A stretch of DNA of 15,888 bases from an uncultured Clostridia bacterium (GCA_937877675.1 CALEIS010000165.1:1-15888); one strand, 5' to 3'. Shown: positions 7,639-15,339, counted from the stretch's first letter. Numbers and translations: made by a program. Notes: generated by a model not told the origin, from the sequence alone.

Positions 7639-9465
7639 ATGAAAAAGATTATTAGAACTGTCATAGTATTTGTACTTTGTTTATGTATGGTTACACCAAC
7701 AGTTGCATTTGCTGCTAATAAAGAAACTAACTATGATTCAGTATCTGATTATGTATTTTCATCAAAAACTGGTGTAGAACTTACTACTGAGGAAAAGGCA
7801 AGTATTTTGTTATCAAAAGTTGTGAATCGTGTTAGCGAATTCGTTATTAACAACATTATAGGTGGGGTATTGAATATGTTTATTCCATCATCATCTGCAG
7901 TGTTGGATTATGAAGATTTTAATGTTGATTCATATGATAACTTCTATCCAGGTATGGATGAGTTTATTGATGAGCCACAGGGTAAAAAGGTTTGGAGTCT
8001 TGGCTATGGTAAAGCGTCAGTTTTACCAGAAGATTTCGGCGAGAAAAAATATGCAAAGGGTGCATACATTCCATATGTTTATGGTAATGAAATGTATAAA
8101 GATGAAGAAGGCAACTATGAGGATTTAATGGCTCGTGTTATTGTCATGAACGATGGCTCTGGCAGAGGTAATGTTGTATTTATTTCTATAGATGCTATGG
8201 GTCTTGCAAATGCCGATGTTCGTCTTATTCGTGAAGGATTAAAGGATATTGCTAAGAAACATAACATTGTTAGTATCAATGTTTCATGTACACATATTCA
8301 CACAGGTATTGACTCTCAGGGTGTATGGACTGACCCTATTGGTAGTCTTTTAAATAATATCATATTTGATGATGTTAAATATGGTGTGCCAAGATCATTC
8401 ATTGATTCTTTGGTTAAAGGTTCAAGAGAAGCTGTTGAAGAAGCACTTAATGATATGACAACAGGTAAAATGTATTATTCATCAATAGATGTTGAAGATT
8501 ATCTTTTCGATAGAACAGCTCCAATTTCTTTTGATACAAATCTTTATAAACTTGAATTTGTACCATTTAATTCAAACGAAACTCCAACTATTGTTGCAAC
8601 ATATGGATGCCATCCTGAATCTGCAAGTTTCGACTGGAATCAGGATGAAAGTGACCCATTAAACTTTGACAGAAAATTCTCTGCAGACTTTATTTGGTAC
8701 ACAGAAAAGGTTATGAATGCTGCTGGCTACAATTTTATCTTTATTCAGGGTAATGTTTCAACAGTAAGCTCGTCACGTGGTCTTTCAGATGACGGATTAG
8801 ATGTTTCTGCTCATTATGGTGCTGTTCGTTATGGATATGAAATAGGTTATATTCTTCTTGGAATGAACCTTAATGAAGCACAGAGAATCAAGTTGAATTC
8901 TGACACAGGAGATAGACTTGGTGTTAATAAGTACAGGGGTCAGGAAGATTACACTGTTTGGTATGAAGGTTTACCAACAGTAGAAAAGAAAGAGGTTAAA
9001 CCAGTACTTAATATTAAATTACAGCAGGTTAGTGTTCCAATCAGCAATAATGTTATTGCTTTGTTAGGAAAAACATCAATTGCTGATAACCTTGTTTTAA
9101 AAGATGATAAAGGTAATTTCTATACAGTCACAGAAGTTGGTTATCTCGAAATTGGCGACAATATGAAGGTTTATATGAGCCCTGGTGAAACATTTGGTGA
9201 ACTTCTTTTAGGCGGATACGGTGCTGACGGTTCTCCAATTCCTCCAATTAGAGAATATACTGGTGAAGATATAATCATAATGGACCTTATGAATGATGCT
9301 GCTGGTTATATTGCAAATGAATCTAACTATGTTATGGTTGGTATGCAATATAATGTTAATTCAGGTGAATTTGACGACGATACATGGTGTCTCATTTCAT
9401 TTGGTAGATACACAGGCACAATTCTTATTAAGAATTTCTATAAAATTTATGATAGCGTAAGATAA
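7639..9465 (+). CDS. Secreted neutral/alkaline ceramidase-like hydrolase
   Basis: This is a 608-residue exported protein. A signal peptide (KK, then a hydrophobic run to about 25, cleavage near AFA-AN) is followed by a roughly 90-residue region I do not recognise, then a neutral-ceramidase N-terminal fold. Seen motifs are LGYGKASVLPEDFG (121-134), RVIVMNDG (166-173), VVFISIDAMG (179-188), CTHIHTG (217-223), YGCHPES (322-328), FIFIQGNVS (366-374), PGETFGELL (515-523) and AGYIANESNY (555-564). By comparison with Pseudomonas ceramidase, His219, His325, Glu517 and Tyr557 are the likely zinc ligands; the His-His and Glu-Tyr spacings agree well. The serine loop reads GNVSTVSSS, not the usual GDVSPN. 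Ceramidases cleave the amide of N-acyl sphingosine, but bacterial relatives are mostly untested, so the substrate is open. There is no cell-wall anchor. The ribosome site GGGAG overlaps the end of the MreB-like gene, so the two are probably co-expressed. Confidence 0.85.
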   Translation: MKKIIRTVIVFVLCLCMVTPTVAFAANKETNYDSVSDYVFSSKTGVELTTEEKASILLSKVVNRVSEFVINNIIGGVLNMFIPSSSAVLDYEDFNVDSYDNFYPGMDEFIDEPQGKKVWSLGYGKASVLPEDFGEKKYAKGAYIPYVYGNEMYKDEEGNYEDLMARVIVMNDGSGRGNVVFISIDAMGLANADVRLIREGLKDIAKKHNIVSINVSCTHIHTGIDSQGVWTDPIGSLLNNIIFDDVKYGVPRSFIDSLVKGSREAVEEALNDMTTGKMYYSSIDVEDYLFDRTAPISFDTNLYKLEFVPFNSNETPTIVATYGCHPESASFDWNQDESDPLNFDRKFSADFIWYTEKVMNAAGYNFIFIQGNVSTVSSSRGLSDDGLDVSAHYGAVRYGYEIGYILLGMNLNEAQRIKLNSDTGDRLGVNKYRGQEDYTVWYEGLPTVEKKEVKPVLNIKLQQVSVPISNNVIALLGKTSIADNLVLKDDKGNFYTVTEVGYLEIGDNMKVYMSPGETFGELLLGGYGADGSPIPPIREYTGEDIIIMDLMNDAAGYIANESNYVMVGMQYNVNSGEFDDDTWCLISFGRYTGTILIKNFYKIYDSVR

Positions 9466-9467
9466 AG

Positions 9468-9502
9468 AAACAAAACCACCCGTTTGGGTGGTTTTGTTTT
9501 TT
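9468..9502. terminator. Bidirectional intrinsic terminator between the ceramidase-like gene and ldh
   Basis: An 11-bp perfect stem (CAAAACCACCC 9471-9481, loop GTTT, GGGTGGTTTTG 9486-9496) is followed by T6. On the other strand the stem is followed by TTTCTTT. It lies 5 bases after the plus-strand stop and ends 3 bases before the minus-strand ldh stop, serving both. Confidence 0.92.
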
Positions 9503-9505
9503 GGA

Positions 9506-10453
9506 TTAAAATCCAATTTTACGTGCTGTTTCTTTTAAAAAATTGCAGGAGTTAATAAATGAAGTACGTTCGTTTTCTTTTAAGTCAAGAATAATTATAT
9601 CTTCAACACCATTACGTCCAATTATGGCTGGTAACCCAGCATATACACCTTCAACACCATACTGACCATTAAGCATAACAGAAACAGTAAGTGCACTCCT
9701 TTCATCACCGAATATTGCTCTGACAATTCTTACAAGTGCCATGCCAATGCCGTAATAGGTTGCGTTTTTTGCTTTTATAATTTCTTGTGCTGCATAGGTA
9801 ACATTATGACTAATTTTATATAAATCATTAAATTTGAATCTACCATTAGATGAATCTACAATGTCGTATATACTTTTTGTTGTTACATATGCCTGTGACC
9901 AAGGTATTATTTCACTGTCCCCATGTTCACCGATAACATAGGCATGAATATTTCTGGAGTCAATTTTGAAATAGTCACCTAGCAAATATCTAAGTCTTGC
10001 AGTATCAAGTGTGGTTCCACTTCCTATAACTTTAGAACTGTCAAAACCTGATAATTCGAGTGTTATTTTTGTCATTATGTCAACGGGATTTGTTGCTACA
10101 AGAAAAATTCCATTAAACCCACTCTCAACAACAGGGCTTATAATTGATTTGAAAACATTAAGGTTACGACTAAGAAGTTCGATTCTACTTTCACCTTCAT
10201 TTTGATTAACACCAGCAGCAATCACAACAATATCAGCATCGTGACAATCGCTATATTCACCATCATAAATTAGCATATTGCGTTTTGCAAAAGGCAATCC
10301 ATGATTTAAATCCATTGCCTCACCACGTGCTTTATTTTTATCTATGTCAATAAGAACAAGCTGGTCACATTCTCCACTGTTTAAAAGAGCATATGCAAAG
10401 CTCATACCAACAAATCCTGTGCCAACAAGAGCTACTTTTTTTAAGTCGTTCAT
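9506..10453 (-). CDS. ldh: L-lactate dehydrogenase (NAD-dependent)
   Basis: The 315-residue cytoplasmic enzyme reduces pyruvate to L-lactate and regenerates NAD+. The sequence shows the Rossmann loop GTGFVG (11-16), the NAD-selecting acid in LIDID (34-38), the active-site loop AGVNQNEGESR (80-90) with the lactate-specific Gln84 and Arg90, VATNPVD (119-125), SGTTLDTARLRYLL (145-158) with Asp150 and Arg153, and catalytic His177 in IGEHGDS (174-180). Gln84 argues for lactate rather than malate dehydrogenase, where Arg is usual. Length and motifs are complete. The gene follows asnB by 14 bases. Its ribosome site AAAGGA overlaps the asnB stop, so it is probably translated from the asnB message; no separate promoter is visible in the gap. 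Whether fructose bisphosphate regulates it cannot be told from these motifs. Confidence 0.96.
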   Translation of the reverse strand: MNDLKKVALVGTGFVGMSFAYALLNSGECDQLVLIDIDKNKARGEAMDLNHGLPFAKRNMLIYDGEYSDCHDADIVVIAAGVNQNEGESRIELLSRNLNVFKSIISPVVESGFNGIFLVATNPVDIMTKITLELSGFDSSKVIGSGTTLDTARLRYLLGDYFKIDSRNIHAYVIGEHGDSEIIPWSQAYVTTKSIYDIVDSSNGRFKFNDLYKISHNVTYAAQEIIKAKNATYYGIGMALVRIVRAIFGDERSALTVSVMLNGQYGVEGVYAGLPAIIGRNGVEDIIILDLKENERTSFINSCNFLKETARKIGF

Positions 10454-10467
10454 TTTATAGTCATCCT

Positions 10468-12297
10468 TTATTCTATTTTAATTTTGTATTTCTCAAGCCA
10501 ATAGTTAATTTGAATGAAATAAGCAATTGTCTGTGGCGTTGTCATTAACTGACCGTACCATGGCTCTGTATAATCTGTGATAAGTAGTTTTTCCAATTCT
10601 TCTTTCTTTATAAATAATAATAAAGGAGATGAATTATTATTTATAATTTCTGATAGCATATTTGAAACAATCTCTAAATACCTAGGATTATGAGTTTTAG
10701 GGTATGGACTTTTCTTTCTCCATAATATTTCAGGTGGTAAAACATCCTCCATGGCTTTTCTCAATAAACCTTTTTCAAAATTCTGGTATTCTTTATATTC
10801 CCAAGGTACTGAATATAGATATTCCGTAATTCTATAATCACAAAATGGAACACGAACCTCAAGACCATTATGCATACTCATTCGGTCTTTTCTATCAAGA
10901 AGTGTTTGCATAAACCAATCAAGATTTAACTTCATCATTTCTTTCATTCTTGACTCAGTTGGTGAGATGTTATTTGTTTTTGATGTATTAACGATGGTGT
11001 TTTTATATCTTGAATAAACATAATCTTCTGCATTAGGAATTTTAATTTTATCTTTTAGAAATGATTTTCTATATTTTGTTGATTGAGACCATGGAAAGCC
11101 ATTTATTGCTCTGATTTCTTTATCTCGATACCATGGATAACCACCAAAAATTTCATCAGCACACTCACCGGATAATGCTACAGTACAATGTTTCTTAATT
11201 TCTTTGCAAAAGAGGAGTAGGGAAGAATCCACATCAGCCATACCTGGTAAGTCTCTTGCATCAACCGCATCAATTAATGATTTTGCTAAATCTTCGTTAT
11301 TTAAAGTAATTAAATGATGTTCGCAGTTTAAATATTTAACCATCATTTTGATATAGTCATTGTCGTTATTTGGCTGAAACTTACTAGACTTAAAATGTTT
11401 GTCGTTATCTTCATATGTTACAGAAAATGTTTTTAATTTTTCACCTTTTTCTTTTAAGTATGTGTTTGCGACTGAAGAAATTATGCTTGAATCTAGTCCA
11501 CCTGATAAAAATGTTCCTATCGGTACATCTGATACTAACTGTTTTGTTATTGAGTCTTTAACAAGGTATCTTACTCTTTCAACTGTTTGTTCAAATGAGT
11601 CAATATGTTCTTTATCTTTTATTGTCCAATACTTGTGTATCTTAATTCCACTTTCTGTGAAATAGCCGTAACAAGCAGGTTTAATCTCATTAATTCCTTT
11701 AAAAACACCACATCCTGGAGTTCTACCTGGTCCAATAAACATTATTTCAGCTAATGAATTTTCATCTATTATCGGTTCAATATATTTATGTTTAAGTAGA
11801 GCTTTAATTTCAGAAGCAAAAATTAAACTATTATTGACCATTGAATAAAATAATGGCTTTACACCCATTCTATCACGAGCAAAAAACAACTTTTTTTCGT
11901 AATTATTCCAAATTGCAAAAGCAAATATTCCATTGAATTTAATCAAACAATCTTCTTGCCATTGTACAAATGCTTTTAGTACTACTTCAGTATCAGAATG
12001 TCCATAAAACCTGTGTCCTAATTTGATTAGTTCATATCTTATTTCATTTGTATTATATAATTCTCCGTTGTAAACAATGGTATATTCTTTTTCGCCATAC
12101 ATAGCAGTCATGGGCTGAATTCCATTTTCAATATCTATGACACATAATCTAGAATGTATTAGTGCTGCATTGTCACTTAAATATAGTCCATTTTGGTCAG
12201 GACCTCTTGGTGCAAGAACTTTTTGCATCCTTAGAAATGAATCTTTATTGTTAATTATTGAGTGAGAAAATGATATTTCTCCAGCAATACCGCACAT
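10468..12297 (-). CDS. asnB: Asparagine synthetase, glutamine-hydrolysing
   Basis: The gene encodes a cytoplasmic enzyme of 609 residues that makes asparagine from aspartate, glutamine and ATP. The N-terminal glutaminase domain begins MCGIAG with catalytic Cys2 and carries PRGPDQ, HSRL and VYNGELYN. The synthetase domain has the ATP loop SGGLDSS (about 265-271), ALSGECADEIFGGYPWY, RKDRMSMHNGLEVRVPF and LRKAMEDVLP. There are two ATGs in a row (12300 and 12297). I choose the second because Cys must be residue 2 after Met removal, and because it sits 3 bases after GAGGTGAT, the same spacing as typA and the GH28 gene. It resembles the roughly 610-630-residue Bacillus AsnB/AsnO type more than the shorter E. 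coli AsnB. It is the first gene of an asnB-ldh unit and is divergent from the GH28 gene. No T-box leader is present. Confidence 0.96.
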   Translation of the reverse strand: MCGIAGEISFSHSIINNKDSFLRMQKVLAPRGPDQNGLYLSDNAALIHSRLCVIDIENGIQPMTAMYGEKEYTIVYNGELYNTNEIRYELIKLGHRFYGHSDTEVVLKAFVQWQEDCLIKFNGIFAFAIWNNYEKKLFFARDRMGVKPLFYSMVNNSLIFASEIKALLKHKYIEPIIDENSLAEIMFIGPGRTPGCGVFKGINEIKPACYGYFTESGIKIHKYWTIKDKEHIDSFEQTVERVRYLVKDSITKQLVSDVPIGTFLSGGLDSSIISSVANTYLKEKGEKLKTFSVTYEDNDKHFKSSKFQPNNDNDYIKMMVKYLNCEHHLITLNNEDLAKSLIDAVDARDLPGMADVDSSLLLFCKEIKKHCTVALSGECADEIFGGYPWYRDKEIRAINGFPWSQSTKYRKSFLKDKIKIPNAEDYVYSRYKNTIVNTSKTNNISPTESRMKEMMKLNLDWFMQTLLDRKDRMSMHNGLEVRVPFCDYRITEYLYSVPWEYKEYQNFEKGLLRKAMEDVLPPEILWRKKSPYPKTHNPRYLEIVSNMLSEIINNNSSPLLLFIKKEELEKLLITDYTEPWYGQLMTTPQTIAYFIQINYWLEKYKIKIE

Positions 12298-12321
12298 CAT
12301 ATCACCTCATATTAAAGTTTC

Positions 12322-12349
12322 ATAATAGAATATGCTTTTCTTTTGTAAA
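12322..12349 (-). promoter_or_regulatory. Sigma-A-type promoter for asnB-ldh
   Basis: On the minus strand there is TTTACA (12344-12349), a 16-base spacer and TATTAT (12322-12327), each 5 of 6 to consensus. It is about 25 bases before the asnB start, leaving a very short leader with no room for a riboswitch or T-box. Confidence 0.6.
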
Positions 12350-12379
12350 AATACATTTATAATCTTTTATTTTCAAATT

Positions 12380-12388
12380 TGTTATGAT
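12380..12388 (+). promoter_or_regulatory. Extended -10 promoter for the GH28 operon
   Basis: TGTTATGAT (TG, one base, then TATGAT at 12383-12388) is an extended -10 element 23 bases before the ATG. No good -35 box is seen 16-18 bases upstream, so it may be weak or need an activator. Confidence 0.45.
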
Positions 12389-12411
12389 AATATATCAATT
12401 GAGGTGATTTA

Positions 12412-13944
12412 ATGCCACGATTAATTAATCATATTGGTTCATTCTTTCCTAAACTTCAGAAAGATTTTAAAATATATGATGGTGAAATTTTTTCAGATGT
12501 TTACGAGGGAGATTTCTACGATGAAATACCTTATGATAAATATATAAATTATAATCCATCATACCAACTTAATAATGCTATTTACATTAAAGATTCTGGT
12601 GCAATATCAAATAATCCACAAGTTAATAATGCTAATTATATCAACTCTTCAATAATTAAATGTCATGAAAATGGTGGAGGAATTGTAGTAGTAAATGGTG
12701 GCAATTATACATGTGGTACTATTTATCTAAAAAGTAACGTTACCCTATATATCGAAAAGGACTCATCTATTATTGCATCACATAATGTTGATGATTTTAC
12801 TGAAAATGCATTGATATATGCAGATAACTGTGACAATATTAGCGTAGTAGGTCCAGGAAAGGTTTGTGGTGAAGGTAACTATTTTTCTTTAAAGCCACAT
12901 TATCCACCTAAAACTGAGCCTTTTTCAAAATCCCTTGATGTGTGGGATATGCGACAAGAATATCGTAAAAGAATTAGATTTCCTCATAAAAATAAATACG
13001 GATATCTAATGTTATTGAAGAATTGTAATAACATTAAATTGCACAACTTAATACTTGAAAATTCTGCTATGTGGACAGTTAATGTTAATTCGAGTAATTG
13101 TGTTGAGATTAGTAATGTAGTTATTAATAATAATCGTCATGTTGCAAATGCAGATGGAATTGATATTTGTGGTTCATCAGATGTAATAATCAAAAATTGC
13201 TTTGTTTCAACATCTGATGATGGTATTGCATTAAAAAATAATATGAGTGTTTCAACATCAGGTGATGATGGTCTTAAAATCAAAAATAATCTTGATGTGA
13301 CTTGTAAAAAAGGTATGAGTAATATTCGTGTTTGTGATTGTGAAGTTGTATCATGTACAAATTCATTTAAGATAGGTACGGAAACATCTCTTGATATCAG
13401 TGATGTAATTGTTGAAAATTGTAAGTTTTATCTTACTGATATTTATCCTGCTGGTGTCAGTGGTATTTCCATCGAATCTTGTGACGGTGCTAAAGTAAGT
13501 AATATTAGTATTTCGCAGATTGAAATGAATTCAATGGCGTGTCCTTTGTTTATTAGACTTTGCAACAGAAATGGTGATAACAAGGTAGAGTTGGATGGCA
13601 AAGGTGAAATTGAAAATATTTCCATAAAAAAAATTAAAGCAAGGGACATTGAAATTCCAATAATGATTATGGGTATTCCAAATCAAAAAGTAAAAAATGT
13701 TAAACTTGAAAATTTTGATGTTAAATATGCAATTGGTAGGGATTATTATGATTTTAGATTTAAAATTCCGGAGCAAGAAAAGGAATACCCAGAATGCAAT
13801 CGCTTTAGGAATATTAATGCATATGGAATATTCGTACGCCATGCGGAGAACATTGATTTAAAAAATATAAAGATAAAACCTAGAAATAATACCTTTAGAA
13901 AATTTCAAAAGATTATTGATTGTGAAAATTTTAATATTGAATAG
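12412..13944 (+). CDS. Glycoside hydrolase family 28-like protein (polygalacturonase-type), cytoplasmic
   Basis: The 510-residue protein carries a right-handed beta-helix signature. GGGIVVVNGGNYTCGTIYLKS (88-108) is the entry typical of bacterial GH28. It is followed by VGPGKVCGEG, repeated N-N-I coils, NADGIDICGSSDVIIKNC (246-263), SDDGIALK (268-275) and SFKIGTET (318-325). The NxD and Asp-Asp elements correspond to GH28 catalytic acids that invert alpha-galacturonosyl bonds. Two things are odd. The Asp-Asp segment is tandemly duplicated (265-279 and 280-295), giving Asp269-270 and Asp285-286. The usual GHG histidine motif is absent, its place reading CTNS before FKIGTE. No signal peptide is present, so imported oligosaccharides are the likely substrate, and pectic activity is not proven. 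The start at 12412 follows GAGGTGAT by 3 bases. The acetyltransferase gene follows after 9 bases. Confidence 0.85.
   Translation: MPRLINHIGSFFPKLQKDFKIYDGEIFSDVYEGDFYDEIPYDKYINYNPSYQLNNAIYIKDSGAISNNPQVNNANYINSSIIKCHENGGGIVVVNGGNYTCGTIYLKSNVTLYIEKDSSIIASHNVDDFTENALIYADNCDNISVVGPGKVCGEGNYFSLKPHYPPKTEPFSKSLDVWDMRQEYRKRIRFPHKNKYGYLMLLKNCNNIKLHNLILENSAMWTVNVNSSNCVEISNVVINNNRHVANADGIDICGSSDVIIKNCFVSTSDDGIALKNNMSVSTSGDDGLKIKNNLDVTCKKGMSNIRVCDCEVVSCTNSFKIGTETSLDISDVIVENCKFYLTDIYPAGVSGISIESCDGAKVSNISISQIEMNSMACPLFIRLCNRNGDNKVELDGKGEIENISIKKIKARDIEIPIMIMGIPNQKVKNVKLENFDVKYAIGRDYYDFRFKIPEQEKEYPECNRFRNINAYGIFVRHAENIDLKNIKIKPRNNTFRKFQKIIDCENFNIE
13204..13296 (+). repeat. In-frame tandem duplication of the Asp-Asp segment in the GH28-like gene
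   Basis: Unit 1 (13204-13248, 15 codons) and unit 2 (13249-13296, 16 codons) both begin GTTTCAACATC and continue into GATGATGGT. They differ by one inserted Gly codon before the Asp pair, then diverge moderately before a shared AAAAATAAT. The peptides are VSTSDDGIALKNNMS and VSTSGDDGLKIKNNLD. Confidence 0.85.
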
Positions 13945-13953
13945 GAGATTAAT

Positions 13954-14556
13954 ATGGACATTCGTGAAAAAATGCATACTGGTGATTTGTACTTGTCTGC
14001 TGATGAAGATTTAGTTGCAGAACAACTCACATTTGTTGAAAAGCTTTATGATTTCAATGCAACTCGTCCACTTGAACAAGATAAGCGTTCTAAAATGTTA
14101 AAAGATATGTTTGCCGAAATTGGTGAGGATTGTTATATCGAACCACCTTTACATTCTAATTGGGGAGGTAAACATGTTCATTTTGGCAAAGGAGTTTATG
14201 CTAATTTTAATTTAACACTTGTGGATGATACTCATATTTATGTTGGTGACTATACGATGATTGGACCTAACGTTGTACTTGCAACAGCAGGACATCCTAT
14301 CTTGTCTGAATTGAGACCAGATGCTTATCAGTTTAATTTACCGATACATATAGGCCGAAATTGTTGGCTTGGTGCAGGTGTTATTGTTTTGCCTGGTATA
14401 ACTATTGGGGATAATTCTGTTATTGGTGCAGGTAGTGTGGTTACAAAGGATATTCCTGCAAATGTTGTTGCAGTTGGTAACCCATGTAGAGTTTTACGAG
14501 AAATAAACGACCACGATAGGGAATATTATTATAAAGATAGAAAAATTAAGTTATAA
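13954..14556 (+). CDS. Maltose/galactoside-type sugar O-acetyltransferase
   Basis: The 200-residue hexapeptide-repeat enzyme transfers acetyl from acetyl-CoA to a sugar hydroxyl. The N-terminal Mac domain is recognisable (GDLY, 10-13; LYDFNATRP, 31-39). It is followed by left-handed beta-helix turns (VHFGKGVYANFN, IYVGDYTMIGPNVVL, IHIGRNCWLGAGVIVLPG, ITIGDNSVIGAGSVVTKDIP) and a loop with the catalytic His114 in TAGHP (111-115). It closely resembles the Maa/LacA/NodL group, and length is normal (about 185-205). It begins 9 bases after the GH28-like gene. Its ribosome site AGGAG overlaps that gene's stop codon, so the pair is co-transcribed and probably coupled. The likely role is acetylating surplus or non-metabolisable sugars released inside the cell, but the acceptor cannot be read from sequence. 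Maa versus LacA is not resolved. Confidence 0.92.
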   Translation: MDIREKMHTGDLYLSADEDLVAEQLTFVEKLYDFNATRPLEQDKRSKMLKDMFAEIGEDCYIEPPLHSNWGGKHVHFGKGVYANFNLTLVDDTHIYVGDYTMIGPNVVLATAGHPILSELRPDAYQFNLPIHIGRNCWLGAGVIVLPGITIGDNSVIGAGSVVTKDIPANVVAVGNPCRVLREINDHDREYYYKDRKIKL

Positions 14557-14561
14557 CAATT

Positions 14562-14587
14562 AAGCCACGCATATTGCGTGGCTTTTT
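14562..14587. terminator. Intrinsic terminator after the acetyltransferase gene
   Basis: A 10-bp stem (AAGCCACGCA 14562-14571, TAT loop, TGCGTGGCTT 14575-14584) runs into a T5 tract. It is good in the plus direction. In the minus direction the stem is followed by AATTG rather than a T run, so it may stop trmO transcripts less efficiently. Confidence 0.85.
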
Positions 14588-14589
14588 CA

Positions 14590-15270
14590 CTATTCTATAT
14601 TAATTATTTCTAGTATATTATTTTTAACTTTAAATTTTACCTGAAAATCACCATAACTCATACCATAAACTCTATCATCATCTTGATATGATGGCCTTGG
14701 GTCGTGCTTTAATGTTTCAAATAAACCATCAATCATATCAAAAGGGATTTTACTTAAAAGTTCATCGCTACATTTTATTTCAAGAGTGCCATCTAATTTT
14801 GATAAAGCAAAACCATTAGAAGCATCAAGATGACAGTCTGTGTATGGTAAATAGGGTTTAATATCAAGAATTGGTGTTCCATTCATTAAATCAGCACCAC
14901 TTACATAAATTACTGTACCTAAATTATTTTCATAACTGATTTTTTCAATTTTTACAGATGAAAGTCCAATGTGGTTTGGTCTGAAAGGGGAGCGTGTTGC
15001 AAATACACCTACTCGTTCATTTCCTCCAAGTTTAGGCGGTCTTACAGTTGGGGTAATATCTTTTCCTACTGTTTCAGAAAATTGCCATAAAAGCCAAATG
15101 TGAGTAAAATTTTCAAGTCCTTTAAAATATGATTTATCTGAAAAATCCTTTTCAAAAATTATTTTTGAAATTACATTTTTTGTTAAACCACTTTGTCTTG
15201 GAATGCCAAATTTTTCTTTATAATCATTATAGATGTACCCAATTATTTGAATTTCGTACTTTTTCAACAT
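14590..15270 (-). CDS. trmO: tRNA (t6A37) N6-methyltransferase TrmO (TsaA/YaeB family)
   Basis: The 226-residue single beta-barrel-type enzyme methylates threonylcarbamoyl-adenosine 37 in ACY-decoding tRNAs, using S-adenosylmethionine. The diagnostic segments are IGYIYNDYKEKFGIPRQSGL (10-29), NFTHIWLLWQF (54-64), GVFATRSPFRPNHIGLSSV (88-106), GADLMNGTPILDIKPYLPY (125-143) and the C-terminal DPRPSYQ. The length is close to the family's usual 230 or so. The start at 15270 follows GGTGAT by 3 bases. It is a single-gene unit, divergent from rubrerythrin. An extended -10 just upstream predicts a leader of only about 9 bases. Older annotations call this family VirR or UPF0066. Confidence 0.94.
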   Translation of the reverse strand: MLKKYEIQIIGYIYNDYKEKFGIPRQSGLTKNVISKIIFEKDFSDKSYFKGLENFTHIWLLWQFSETVGKDITPTVRPPKLGGNERVGVFATRSPFRPNHIGLSSVKIEKISYENNLGTVIYVSGADLMNGTPILDIKPYLPYTDCHLDASNGFALSKLDGTLEIKCSDELLSKIPFDMIDGLFETLKHDPRPSYQDDDRVYGMSYGDFQVKFKVKNNILEIINIE

Positions 15271-15285
15271 AAAATCACCATAAAT

Positions 15286-15294
15286 ATTATATCA
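15286..15294 (-). promoter_or_regulatory. Extended -10 promoter for trmO
   Basis: On the minus strand TGATATAAT is a perfect TATAAT (15286-15291) with the TG extension and no clear -35. Transcription would begin near 15279, so the message would start almost at its ribosome site GGTGAT. Confidence 0.6.
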
Positions 15295-15330
15295 TATTTT
15301 TTAATTGTGTGTTGTATTTTTTCAAAATTA

Positions 15331-15339
15331 TGGTAGAAT
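15331..15339 (+). promoter_or_regulatory. Extended -10 promoter for rubrerythrin
   Basis: TGGTAGAAT (TG, one base, TAGAAT at 15334-15339) lies 16 bases after a weak -35, TTGTAT (15312-15317). It is followed by a ribosome site AAGGAG (15355-15360) and the ATG at 15370. Confidence 0.6.

Noticed and set aside
9506..10453. Malate dehydrogenase as alternative for ldh
   Set aside because: Gln at the substrate-selecting position of the active-site loop is the lactate form; malate enzymes usually have Arg there.
12298..12300. First of two ATGs as asnB start
   Set aside because: It would give MMCGIAG and bury the catalytic Cys at residue 3. The second ATG has the better ribosome-site spacing.
12301..12411. 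T-box or riboswitch before asnB
   Set aside because: The gap is only about 110 bases and holds promoters for both strands, so no structured leader fits.
13531..13842. 103-codon open frame on the minus strand
   Set aside because: It is antisense to the GH28-like gene and rich in Ile/Phe/Asn, as expected from AT-rich complement DNA.
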